DNA of 16,420 nucleotides from Rikenellaceae bacterium. Its GTDB lineage: Bacteria; Bacteroidota; Bacteroidia; Bacteroidales; UBA932. The notes under the pieces are model-generated. The model worked only from the letters and a program-made list of their open reading frames with translations. It did no database searches and had not been told where the DNA came from. The stretch is from NCBI GenBank assembly GCA_900769145.1, contig CAAGFN010000005.1, positions 1-16,420 on the forward strand, read 5' to 3'. The first letter of the stretch is position 1; every line of letters begins with the position of its first letter. Shown one piece after another: positions 1-6,487 of this stretch. Both the position numbers and the translations under genes were made by a program.

Positions 1-18
1 AGAACTGCTTCTCTTCAG

Positions 19-114
19 CTAAGGGGCTTACCCTCAGAAAAATCATCCGCAATGCCGTTACAACAGCACTGCGGATGGATATCTCGTTGCTCGCTAACTT
101 TTAGCGGACAGCAA
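19..114 (-). other. Three tandem hairpins, possible structured RNA or terminator cluster
   Basis: Read on the minus strand, three stem-loops follow one another. The first (114 to 87) has 5 bp plus 6 bp with a 3-nt bulge and loop AAG. The second (76 to 45) is a 32-nt near-palindrome that can form 14-15 consecutive pairs including two G-U pairs, followed by GATTTTT. The third (37 to 19) has 7 bp including one G-U pair and loop TAAGC. On the plus strand the same wobble positions would be A/C mismatches, so the minus-strand RNA is the better folded one. The second hairpin plus its T-run resembles an intrinsic terminator and could end minus-strand transcription coming from the ATPase gene, though 200 bp away. 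A 33-codon minus-strand frame runs off the window edge here (100 to 1), with no recognisable product. The rest of 115-280 shows nothing further. Confidence 0.5.
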
Positions 115-280
115 TAATAACATATATGCCTGTTTACTATTCAATGTTCATTGTTCCGGCAGAGAGCGACAGGGCTGATTATATAGAAATATAGAACCAG
201 CGTTCCGTGTTTAATCCACGACTTCAAAGACGGGGTCTGGAGGGTGAGATGGAAGGTCAATGCGAAGCAGAGCATTCTTC

Positions 281-1735
281 CTATTTGAAGAGAGCATCCA
301 TTGTCACAACACGCTGTATTCTACTGCTATACAGATTTAGTTTTAGTCCGTATGTCGTTACAAGAGTCGGCTGGATATTCTTCTTGTTTTTTGTAGCATT
401 AATGAGAGCATCAATCTTAGTCCTCAGAGTAGAATCATAGCTTTTATCTATTGAGAACTCATCTCTCGTAAACTTCATCTCACAAAGGTTCACCACACGA
501 TCCGCTCTGTCAATCAGCATGTCTATCTGTGCACCCGGAGAGTCTTTTTCACCGGAAGTCTTCCAAGGGTATATTTCAGCCTGTACTCCGCCTATTCCAA
601 GCGCTGTGCGAATTTGATCTTGATGAACAAAGCAGATGTCCTCAAATGCAATGCCCCTCCAACGGTTTAATCTTGGTGTGTTCTGGTTATCATACCAAAA
701 ATGAGGGTTATTTGTAGGATTCTTGCTTACAAATCCAAGGTAAAACAAACAGAACATATCCGTGAGTTTATAATATAGGTTTCTCTTTGTTTCACCGAAA
801 TTGTAGTAAGTCGTAACAAGGTCGTTTTTAATCAGTGCCTTAAGCATGTTGCTGAGATTACCACCTTCAGTTATGCCGGTCCGCTGCGAAATCTGAGGTC
901 TGGTGGCTCCATATCTTAATGATGCCAGACATTCAACGATTTTCCTATAGTTCTGATTGTCTGCAAACAGGGAAGTGAACAATCGGTCATATTCGGAGAC
1001 CAGGAAACCGCCTTCACTAAAGAAAAGGCCATCAATGTTCTCCGCGAGTGATTTCCCCGGCTCAAAGAAAGACAAATAGTATGCAACACCACCCATCATC
1101 ATATATGTCTGCACTATATCATAACGGTCCATAGTTACATTCCTTGATTCAAGATAGCGTTGTGACTCATTTAGCGTGAACGGATGCATGTGCATTTCAC
1201 GAGTCGTTCTACCGTATAAACCTCCATTATTGTTGATGAGCTTATCCAGTATCCAGGTAGTGGCGCTACCACAGACAATCATCAGAAGATTGTGCTTACC
1301 GCACCCCCAGTCGTTCCAGAAGTGTTCAAATGCTGTCATAAATCCTGACCGAGGTGTGTCAAGCCATGGCATTTCATCAATGAATACCACCATCTTCTTT
1401 TTAGTTCGCTTCTTACCTAGAAGATCCTCCAATCTGTGAAACGCATCTGACCAATCTTTGAGAGGCTCAGACAATTGGTCACCATATTTTCTCAAGGAAT
1501 GAGCAAATTCGTCTAATTGTATCCGATAAAGGAGTTTATCTTCTTTATCTTTGAACTCCAGCGGAGACATCGCCGTATGCTTGAAAGCAAAGTTGTCATC
1601 AAAGTACTCCCTGATGAGGAAAGTCTTGCCAATTCTCCTTCTTCCATATACGGTTAGCAGTTGTGCTGTGGGCTCCATCAAAAGCCTTCCAAGCATCTCT
1701 TGCTCTTTTTCCCGGGCTACAATAAGTGATTTCAT
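281..1735 (-). CDS. ATPase_2-family ATP-binding protein with C-terminal PD-(D/E)xK (DUF234-like) domain
   Basis: The 484-residue product has a P-loop GRRRIGKT (residues 31-38), Walker B VVFIDE (116-121) and a sensor-like CGSATTW (155-161). This is the pattern of the archaeal/STAND-like ATPase_2 family found in many Bacteroidota. A helical winged-helix-like region follows (about 265-325). The C-terminal part (about 360-484) carries an IDMLID strand with D405 and E419-M-K421, the D...ExK spacing of a PD-(D/E)xK nuclease fold, as described for DUF234 proteins. No signal peptide or membrane segment is seen, so it should be cytoplasmic. An in-frame ATG at 1804 would add 23 residues, but a promoter-like -33/-7 pair lies inside that extension and homologues usually begin close to the REKE motif, so the ATG at 1735 is chosen. 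The biological role of this family is unknown; nucleic-acid or defence-related work is inferred only. It is encoded alone. Confidence 0.88.
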   Translation of the reverse strand: MKSLIVAREKEQEMLGRLLMEPTAQLLTVYGRRRIGKTFLIREYFDDNFAFKHTAMSPLEFKDKEDKLLYRIQLDEFAHSLRKYGDQLSEPLKDWSDAFHRLEDLLGKKRTKKKMVVFIDEMPWLDTPRSGFMTAFEHFWNDWGCGKHNLLMIVCGSATTWILDKLINNNGGLYGRTTREMHMHPFTLNESQRYLESRNVTMDRYDIVQTYMMMGGVAYYLSFFEPGKSLAENIDGLFFSEGGFLVSEYDRLFTSLFADNQNYRKIVECLASLRYGATRPQISQRTGITEGGNLSNMLKALIKNDLVTTYYNFGETKRNLYYKLTDMFCLFYLGFVSKNPTNNPHFWYDNQNTPRLNRWRGIAFEDICFVHQDQIRTALGIGGVQAEIYPWKTSGEKDSPGAQIDMLIDRADRVVNLCEMKFTRDEFSIDKSYDSTLRTKIDALINATKNKKNIQPTLVTTYGLKLNLYSSRIQRVVTMDALFK

Positions 1736-1750
1736 ATCTAAAATTATTCC

Positions 1751-1782
1751 GCCGCGAATATACAAATTATTGTTTTCGCGGC
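1751..1782. promoter_or_regulatory. Perfect 8-bp inverted repeat over the ATPase promoter (possible operator)
   Basis: GCCGCGAA at 1751-1758 and TTCGCGGC at 1775-1782 form a perfect inverted repeat with a 16-bp AT-rich spacer. The left arm overlaps the -7 element and the right arm abuts the -33 element of the promoter assigned to the minus-strand ATPase. A smaller dyad, ACAA/TTGT (1762-1765 and 1770-1773), lies inside. The position suggests a repressor site, perhaps autoregulatory; this is inference. Confidence 0.45.
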
Positions 1783-1786
1783 CAAA
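1755..1786 (-). promoter_or_regulatory. Bacteroidota-type promoter of the ATPase gene
   Basis: On the minus strand TTTG (1786-1783) is followed by a 20-base spacer and TATATTCG (1762-1755), one base from TAnnTTTG. The spacing fits the Bacteroidota sigma factor consensus. The -7 box ends 19 bases before the chosen ATG at 1735, which supports that start over the upstream ATG at 1804. Confidence 0.5.
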
Positions 1787-1855
1787 TAATTTTAAAATGC
1801 TCATACTATATTATAACGAATGCGACCTCCTCTCCTGTTTACCATAAATCCAATT

Positions 1856-2035
1856 TTACTCGGCAGGCTGCCACTTGCAGCGGACAGGCGAAACGATTGC
1901 GCCGTCCTTCTTGAGCTGGGCGAATGCCTTGTCCACCTCCTTGCGGTCAAGTCCTGAAAGGGTGGCTACTTCTCCGGCAGACACAGGCTTGCCTGCGCTG
2001 CGCATGGTTTCGAGAACCTTTGATGTTGTTTCCAT
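1856..2035 (-). CDS. Small winged-helix DNA-binding protein
   Basis: This 59-residue protein starts with METTSKVLE and ends with CKWQPAE. Its layout matches a minimal winged helix-turn-helix: helix 1 (about 4-14), a GKPVSAGEVATLSGL segment (15-29) forming helix 2 and the turn, the recognition helix DRKEVDKAFAQLKKDG (30-45) and a short wing IVSPVRCKW (47-55). Small proteins of this shape are known in Bacteroidales, often labelled transcriptional regulators. The ATG at 2035 lies 5 bp after the stop of the H1-like gene, so it is the last gene of a three-gene operon. It probably binds DNA, perhaps together with or regulating the H1-like protein; targets are unknown. It is too short for many gene finders. 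The 51 bp downstream to 1804 show no hairpin. Confidence 0.8.
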   Translation of the reverse strand: METTSKVLETMRSAGKPVSAGEVATLSGLDRKEVDKAFAQLKKDGAIVSPVRCKWQPAE

Positions 2036-2040
2036 ACCTG

Positions 2041-2208
2041 CTAGAGTTCAGCGATGGATTCCTTGCGGAACTGCTTTCCGAGTTTCTCGAGTTCGAGGGT
2101 TGCCTTGCGGGCACGGGCGGCAGCGGCCTTGTTGCCTTCTGCTGCCTTGGCGAGGTCGGCCTGAAGAGCGGCTACTACCTCATTGATCTTTGCGATTGTC
2201 TCTTTCAT
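2041..2208 (-). CDS. Histone H1-like protein (Hc1 family)
   Basis: This 55-residue protein begins MKETIAKINEVVAALQADL and continues with an Ala/Lys/Arg-rich segment, GNKAAAARARKATLELEKLG (residues 25-44), and QFRKESIAEL. The GNKAA.ARARKATLE.EKLGK.FRK pattern is the hallmark of the Hc1-like histone H1 proteins found across Bacteroidota. The family is thought to be nucleoid-associated and to bind DNA through its basic stretch; here the first 25 residues are acidic/helical and residues 27-49 basic. It is the middle gene of a minus-strand operon: 11 bp after the four-cysteine gene and 5 bp before the winged-helix gene. The upstream minus-strand bases CTGAAAAGT hold only an AAAAG purine stretch, not a clear ribosome binding site. 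Identity is confident, function only by family. Confidence 0.88.
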   Translation of the reverse strand: MKETIAKINEVVAALQADLAKAAEGNKAAAARARKATLELEKLGKQFRKESIAEL

Positions 2209-2219
2209 ACTTTTCAGTT

Positions 2220-2429
2220 TTAATTGATATTGGTATTCCTGTGTTCAGCCGTGATGTCACGGAATGACCGGCGCCCTTCGATGTAGTCGGCATAGAGGTC
2301 CTCCGCCTCTCGTCCTCTGAGGAAATAGCACTTCCCGCAGATGGGACAGTTGCCAAGACACTTGAACTCTTTCCTTATGAATTCAAGTCTCTCCTCCCGG
2401 GTCGAAGTCTCTATGTCAGGTGTTTCCAT
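2220..2429 (-). CDS. Small four-cysteine (CX3CX2CX2C) metal-binding protein
   Basis: The product has 69 residues from the ATG at 2429. Its core is CLGNCPICGKCYFLRG, with cysteines 24, 28, 31 and 34, followed by a conserved-looking acidic and aromatic tail (AEDLYADYIEGRRSFRDITAEHRN). Four closely spaced cysteines suggest a zinc or iron-sulfur site; the sequence does not decide which. A TTG start at 2456 would add nine residues but overlaps the -7 promoter box, so the ATG at 2429 is preferred. It is the first gene of the operon with the H1-like and winged-helix proteins, so a nucleic-acid or regulatory role is plausible. I recognise no named family. Confidence 0.75.
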   Translation of the reverse strand: METPDIETSTREERLEFIRKEFKCLGNCPICGKCYFLRGREAEDLYADYIEGRRSFRDITAEHRNTNIN

Positions 2430-2453
2430 ACCATCCAAGTCAGTTTGGCCAGG

Positions 2454-2461
2454 CAAAGATA
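2454..2461 (-). promoter_or_regulatory. -7 promoter box TATCTTTG of the small-protein operon
   Basis: TATCTTTG on the minus strand is an exact match to TAnnTTTG, 24 bases before the ATG at 2429. It should drive the four-cysteine, H1-like and winged-helix genes as one transcript. Its overlap with the alternative TTG start argues against the longer protein. Confidence 0.6.
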
Positions 2462-2505
2462 ATATTTTGATTCCGTAAGTTGTGTTATGATCCGGAAAAG
2501 ATATC

Positions 2506-2513
2506 TATATTTA
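2506..2513 (+). promoter_or_regulatory. Possible -7 box TATATTTA for the Smr gene
   Basis: TATATTTA matches TAnnTTTG in all but the last base and lies 61 bases before the Smr start, divergent from the 2454-2461 promoter. A TTGT at 2480-2483 could be a weak -33 element. No other candidate is visible. Confidence 0.3.
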
Positions 2514-2574
2514 CCGTCGGAATTCCTTGAAGATGCGCAGTGGGAAGGGGGAATTTGAGTCATTTTGATAATCA

Positions 2575-3240
2575 ATGAAGATGAATGGTAAGTTCAATGA
2601 ATTTTCGGCTTTGAAAGAGCTGAAGAAGAAAATGGAGAAGAAAGACTCCGGGGCTGAAGATGCGTTGCCGCAGCAAAAGAAGCGCAGCCGCACGGTAGTC
2701 AATAAGCCGAAGGCACAATTGGAAGGTGAGAGGACAGCGAAGGAACGTGGCCTCTGTCCCGGGTGTACGGTCACATTGATGGATTCCAATGACAGGGGAA
2801 TACTCCGCCACGTGCACAAGGACTGCGTCGAGATAGAGATTGACGGCCTGCTTTTCAAAACCGGGTTCAATGACTTTATTGTCAATGATGCGGCGGAAGA
2901 CTCCAGGCTGATTGAAAGCATTGGCGGTGGACAAAAGCGCAAAGAGGAGCGGGACAGGCCGGCAGCCATTCCCAATGAAATATCTATTGACCTGCACATA
3001 GAAAAGATTCCGTCAGGATATGATGCCCCGAAGGGCTTTGAACTGCCATATCAGCTGGAGTATTTCAAGTGCATCCTGCACAAGTACATGAAGCACAGGG
3101 GGATGAGGATATCCTTCATTCACGGTGTAGGTGACGGAATCCTTCGCGATGCAATCAGGAAGGAGATAGATGAAGTCTATGCCATGTGCTGCTCCTGGAC
3201 TCCCGGGCCTGCGGGCGTAACGATAGTAACCATAAGATAA
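2575..3240 (+). CDS. Smr-domain protein with DUF2027-like middle region
   Basis: The 221-residue protein has three parts. Residues 1-57 are charged and Lys-rich, probably coiled or disordered (SALKELKKKMEKKDSG). Residues 58-104 contain GCTVTLMDSNDRGILRHV and DGLLFKTGFNDFIV, resembling the small beta-barrel of DUF2027 proteins. Residues 135-221 form the Smr domain, with the DLH motif at 139-141 and HGVGDGIL at 183-190. Smr domains are structure-selective nucleases or nucleic-acid binders, best known from the C-terminus of MutS2. Bacteroidota stand-alone DUF2027-Smr proteins are usually longer than 300 residues, so this is a short version. ATG 2575 and ATG 2581 are both possible starts. It is a single-gene unit between a divergent and a downstream promoter. 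Confidence 0.8.
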   Translation: MKMNGKFNEFSALKELKKKMEKKDSGAEDALPQQKKRSRTVVNKPKAQLEGERTAKERGLCPGCTVTLMDSNDRGILRHVHKDCVEIEIDGLLFKTGFNDFIVNDAAEDSRLIESIGGGQKRKEERDRPAAIPNEISIDLHIEKIPSGYDAPKGFELPYQLEYFKCILHKYMKHRGMRISFIHGVGDGILRDAIRKEIDEVYAMCCSWTPGPAGVTIVTIR

Positions 3241-3309
3241 GTGATGCGACGGAATAGTTGTACGGATCAATAATTTTAATTTCTAAAAACAACAAACCCG
3301 GAAAATTCA

Positions 3310-3317
3310 TATATTTG
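3310..3317 (+). promoter_or_regulatory. -7 promoter box TATATTTG of the cytochrome operon
   Basis: TATATTTG is an exact TAnnTTTG match 18 bases before the ATG at 3336. No clear TTTG sits at -33. It fixes the start of the ResB-like protein, because longer frames would begin upstream of the promoter. Confidence 0.6.
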
Positions 3318-3335
3318 TACGTTTACGGATCAGGT

Positions 3336-4178
3336 ATGAAGAGGAGTGCGCTGATAGTATTGACGGTATGTCTTTCGGGCTTGCTTATACAGGCATTCGC
3401 CGGGTTCTTCCCGGCGGAAGCTTTCGCATTCCCTGTCAATGCCGCCCTGCTCTTTGCCTCCCTTGCCGGCCTGTGGGTCCTGTGGAGGGAGAAACCGGAG
3501 TCGGCATTGTTCAGATGGCTTGCATCCGGCAGCACCAGCATTGTCCTGATTGCAGCTTTCCTCATCTGCTGCCTCATACTCGGACTGACAAGGCAGGATG
3601 CTGACGCGGCACCATTTCCGGGCTTCCGGAACATTTGCCGGACCTGGTGGTTCATCTTCATTTCAATGCTGCTGATGGCCAATGTCTTCGTGGTGGTACT
3701 GACCCGCCGGAAGAAGGGTATAAGGTTCATTCTCAATCATTTGGGCGTTCTCATTGCCCTTGTGGGATGCTTCTTCGGCGCCCCGGATCATATCGTATCC
3801 AGGGCAATGCTTTCCGAAAAGCCGGTGCGGGAGGCGGTTTCCAGGAGCGGCGGACCCGTCGCCCTGCCTGCGGCAATGTCTTTGGACAGTTTCAATGTCG
3901 AACTGGACAGGAACGGGAATGTGCGGAATTACAATGCAGTAATTGACGTGGACGGGAAGAAGGCGGAGCTGAGCGTGAACCATCCATGCAGGCTGTCATT
4001 CTCAGAGGATATGTACCTTACGGGCTATGACCGGGACAATGCCGAACCGCAATACTGCATTGTGGAAATCGTCAGCCAGCCTTGGAAATATGTGATTTGG
4101 AGCGGAATAGTGATGATGATGGTAGGTAGCGTGCTGATGTTCATCCAGGGAGCCGGGAAAAGGGAGGAAAGCGTATGA
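3336..4178 (+). CDS. resB: Cytochrome c biogenesis protein ResB-like (CcsB)
   Basis: This 280-residue membrane protein has hydrophobic segments at about 5-24, 33-50, 67-84, 107-123 and 132-147, then a roughly 100-residue soluble domain (about 150-248, probably extracytoplasmic), and a last segment at 252-270. H135 in FILNHLGVLIAL and H216 in VNHP fit histidines implicated in heme handling in ResB/CcsB. ResB and CcsA together form the system II heme lyase, which moves heme across the membrane and attaches it to CxxCH motifs. At 280 residues it is clearly shorter than canonical ResB (over 400), as in the compact Bacteroidota versions, with a reduced periplasmic domain. It starts an operon: its stop overlaps the ccsA start by 4 bp, and a c-type peroxidase follows. 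Assignment rests on topology, the histidines and the neighbour ccsA. Confidence 0.8.
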   Translation: MKRSALIVLTVCLSGLLIQAFAGFFPAEAFAFPVNAALLFASLAGLWVLWREKPESALFRWLASGSTSIVLIAAFLICCLILGLTRQDADAAPFPGFRNICRTWWFIFISMLLMANVFVVVLTRRKKGIRFILNHLGVLIALVGCFFGAPDHIVSRAMLSEKPVREAVSRSGGPVALPAAMSLDSFNVELDRNGNVRNYNAVIDVDGKKAELSVNHPCRLSFSEDMYLTGYDRDNAEPQYCIVEIVSQPWKYVIWSGIVMMMVGSVLMFIQGAGKREESV

Positions 4179-4954
4179 CGTGGGAGTTGTTCATATTCTT
4201 CGCTTCTGCCTCCGTCGCCCTATGGGCAGGCGGTTCAGCTGCCGCAATGTTTTCACGGAGAAAGCCGGCGCTCGCCCTCATTGCCGCAGGCATATTGGTA
4301 TATCTGGCTTTCATCGTCGGCTTCTGGGTTACTCTCGGCCGCCCTCCGCTCAGGACAACGGGGGAGACCAGGCTCTGGTATTCGTTCTTCATGATGCTCT
4401 CGGCAATGCTGACCTATATGAGGTGGGGATATAAATGGATACCGGCATTCTCATTGGTGGTGGCATCCGTCTTCATCCTGCTCAACCTCCTGAAACCCGA
4501 AATTCACGACGAATCCCTGATGCCGGCCCTCCAGAGCTGGTGGTTCATACCGCACGTGACGGTGTATATGTTCTCCTATTCCGTGCTGGGATGCGCATTC
4601 ATACTCGCCTGTGTGTCAATGTTCCGGAAAACGGAGGAATATCTCCCTGCGGCCGACACCCTCGTTTACATTGGCCTGGCCTTCCTGAGCCTCGGAATGC
4701 TGAGCGGCTCTCTCTGGGCAAAACAGGCCTGGGGAACGTACTGGAACTGGGACCCGAAGGAGACATGGGCGGCCGTTACCTGGTGCATTTACCTGATTTA
4801 TATACATTTACGGCTTGTTGACAGGAAGGCTGGGCTAAAGCCCCTGGCTGCATTGCTGATTGCCGGCTTCATCGGGCTACAGATGTGCTGGTGGGGAGTG
4901 AATTTCCTTCCTTCGGCCCGGGAAAGCCAGCACGTTTATACAAGAAGCAACTAA
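4175..4954 (+). CDS. ccsA: Cytochrome c assembly protein CcsA (heme lyase)
   Basis: This 259-residue polytopic membrane protein has the tryptophan-rich WWD signature WGTYWNWDPKETWA at residues 186-199, which binds heme in the CcsA/CcmC/CcmF family. Histidines H127 (after SWWFIP), H211 and H253 (in the C-terminal GVNFLPSARESQHVY) are candidates for the flanking axial ligands. At least seven hydrophobic segments are visible, including about 4-24, 33-53, 66-81, 90-106, 126-149, 164-180, 199-214 and 225-244. With ResB it forms system II, acting at the cytoplasmic membrane with the active site facing the periplasm. The start codon lies in the ATGA overlap with the upstream stop, implying translational coupling. 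The peroxidase begins 18 bp downstream. Confidence 0.93.
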   Translation: MTWELFIFFASASVALWAGGSAAAMFSRRKPALALIAAGILVYLAFIVGFWVTLGRPPLRTTGETRLWYSFFMMLSAMLTYMRWGYKWIPAFSLVVASVFILLNLLKPEIHDESLMPALQSWWFIPHVTVYMFSYSVLGCAFILACVSMFRKTEEYLPAADTLVYIGLAFLSLGMLSGSLWAKQAWGTYWNWDPKETWAAVTWCIYLIYIHLRLVDRKAGLKPLAALLIAGFIGLQMCWWGVNFLPSARESQHVYTRSN

Positions 4955-4972
4955 CTCAAACACTAATACATT

Positions 4973-6343
4973 ATGAAACTAACATCCAAACTTCTGATTG
5001 GCGCCGGTGTGCTCGTGGTGGGTCTCGCCGTGGTTTACCGTGCCGTCAATTGCGCTCCTGACAAGAGTCTGTCATCGGATGCGCAGATGCTTCAGGTCAT
5101 CAATGACGGAGGCTGTATGGATTGCCATTCATCGGAGCCGAACCTTCCGTTCTATGCCAATCTCCCTGTGGCCAAGAATCTTATCCGCAAGGACATTGAC
5201 GGGGGCTACGCAGTCTTCGACATTGTCCCGCTGAAGACCGCTCTCGAGAACGGGACCGTACCGAACGAGGTGGATCTCGCCAAGGTTGAGGACGTGACCC
5301 TGGACGGCTCAATGCCGCTGGCCAAGTACTATCTCATCCACTGGGGTTCATCCGTAACCTCCGCCAAGAAGACGGCTGTGCTCAATGGAGTTCGCGACCT
5401 CCGCGCAGCCTGGTATCCGAACCCTCTCGCTTGCCCTGAGTTCGCCAATGAGACTATCCGTCCTATCCCTTACAAGGTGGATTATGACCCTGCCAAGGCT
5501 GCTCTCGGAAAGGTTCTCTACAATGACACTAGGCTTTCCGGCGACGGTACCATTTCCTGCGCTTCATGCCACGCAATCGAGACCGCAGGCGTTGACAATG
5601 AAAGATACTCAGATGGTATAAATGGGCAGTTGGGTGGCGTAAATGCACCTACCTCGTTCAATGCCGTATTCAATTTCGTGCAGTTCTGGGATGGCCGTGC
5701 AGCCACTCTCGCCGAGCAGGCCGGCGGTCCGCCACTCAATCCTGTTGAGATGGGCAGCAAGGATTTCGATGAGATTGCAGCACGCATCGCAGAGGACAAG
5801 GAATTCACCAAATCCTTCGTTGCGGTATATCCTGAGGGACTCTGCCAGGCTACCATCACCGATGCCATTGCAGAATACGAAAAGACTCTCCTCACACCTG
5901 ACAGCCCGTTTGACCTTTATCTCAAGGGCGACAAGGAGGCTATGACAGCCGAGCAGATAGAGGGCTATGCAATCTTCAAGGATTACAGCTGCGCCACCTG
6001 CCACGCCGGAGTAAATATGGGTGGTCTCTCATACGAGCTTATGGGCCAGAGGGCTAATTATTTCGAGGATCGTGAGCTGACTCTCAAGTCCGGCCTTACC
6101 GATGGTGACAACGGCCGCTGGGCCCAGACCGGAGAGGAGCGTGACAGATACCGTTTCAAGACTCCGTCCCTGAGAAATGTAGCCCTGACCTGGCCATACT
6201 ACCACGACGGCAGCGTGGAGACTCTCGAGGAGGCTGTCTCCAAGATGGCAAGATTCCAGGTAGGCCGCAGGATGCCTGAGGACAAGGTCCAGAAAGTCAA
6301 GGCCTTCCTTGAGGCCCAGACCGGTGTCCTCACTGAGTTCTAG
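4973..6343 (+). CDS. Tri-heme cytochrome c peroxidase (Haem_bd + CCP/MauG domains)
   Basis: The 456-residue protein begins with an uncleaved-looking N-terminal hydrophobic anchor or signal (residues 7-24). An N-terminal Haem_bd-type domain carries heme motif CMDCH (48-52), with M114 and H123 as possible further ligands. The di-heme peroxidase region carries CASCH (196-200), the calcium/loop region NPVEMG with M260 (256-261), CATCH (340-344) and a conserved YYHDGS (409-414). Bacterial CCPs reduce hydrogen peroxide in the periplasm using electrons from small donors or quinol. An extra N-terminal heme, as in the tri-heme YhjA-type enzymes, can act as a built-in electron entry point, although here the extra domain is Haem_bd-like. 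Upstream ResB and CcsA are the machinery needed to attach its hemes, and this is the only c-type cytochrome in the window. A terminator follows. Confidence 0.93.
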   Translation: MKLTSKLLIGAGVLVVGLAVVYRAVNCAPDKSLSSDAQMLQVINDGGCMDCHSSEPNLPFYANLPVAKNLIRKDIDGGYAVFDIVPLKTALENGTVPNEVDLAKVEDVTLDGSMPLAKYYLIHWGSSVTSAKKTAVLNGVRDLRAAWYPNPLACPEFANETIRPIPYKVDYDPAKAALGKVLYNDTRLSGDGTISCASCHAIETAGVDNERYSDGINGQLGGVNAPTSFNAVFNFVQFWDGRAATLAEQAGGPPLNPVEMGSKDFDEIAARIAEDKEFTKSFVAVYPEGLCQATITDAIAEYEKTLLTPDSPFDLYLKGDKEAMTAEQIEGYAIFKDYSCATCHAGVNMGGLSYELMGQRANYFEDRELTLKSGLTDGDNGRWAQTGEERDRYRFKTPSLRNVALTWPYYHDGSVETLEEAVSKMARFQVGRRMPEDKVQKVKAFLEAQTGVLTEF

Positions 6344-6382
6344 CCCGGAATTTGCGGCGGTTTTCCCGCCAATGTGGAATGA

Positions 6383-6414
6383 GGGGGCTTGCGGATTCCG
6401 CAGGCCCCCTGTTT
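6383..6414 (+). terminator. Rho-independent terminator of the cytochrome operon
   Basis: GGGGGCTTGCGG (6383-6394) pairs with CCGCAGGCCCCC (6398-6409) over 12 bp with one G-U pair and a 3-nt ATT loop, followed by TGTTT. It lies 40 bp after the peroxidase stop. Confidence 0.8.
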
Positions 6415-6435
6415 GCATAATGTGGGGTCACGGTT

Positions 6436-6487
6436 ATTCAATATTGAATTATTTAACTTTGAATAATTGAGATTTGAATAATTTAAC
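6436..6487 (+). repeat. 14-bp palindrome plus three 15-bp direct repeats upstream of the second ATPase
   Basis: ATTCAATATTGAAT (6436-6449) is a perfect palindrome. Three 15-bp units then run head to tail at 6443-6457 (ATTGAATTATTTAAC), 6458-6472 (TTTGAATAATTGAGA) and 6473-6487 (TTTGAATAATTTAAC), and the promoter box follows immediately. The first unit shares its TTGAAT with the palindrome. The arrangement looks like a multi-site operator, or a slippage-prone promoter spacer. Confidence 0.7.

Noticed and set aside
1..100. Minus-strand open frame of 33 codons running off the left edge
   Set aside because: It begins right after a stop, has no recognisable family, and coincides entirely with strong RNA hairpins; kept only as part of the structured region.
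207..440. Plus-strand 77-codon frame
   Set aside because: It overlaps the 3' end of the minus-strand ATPase and has no coding character; antisense shadow.
1736..1804. N-terminal extension of the ATPase to the ATG at 1804
   Set aside because: The promoter elements and dyad lie inside this stretch, and family members start near the REKE motif.
2430..2456. TTG start for the four-cysteine protein
   Set aside because: It overlaps the -7 box TATCTTTG; the ATG at 2429 fits better.
2511..2999. Minus-strand frames of 141 and 162 codons opposite the Smr gene
   Set aside because: The plus-strand Smr protein has clear domain motifs; these are shadows.
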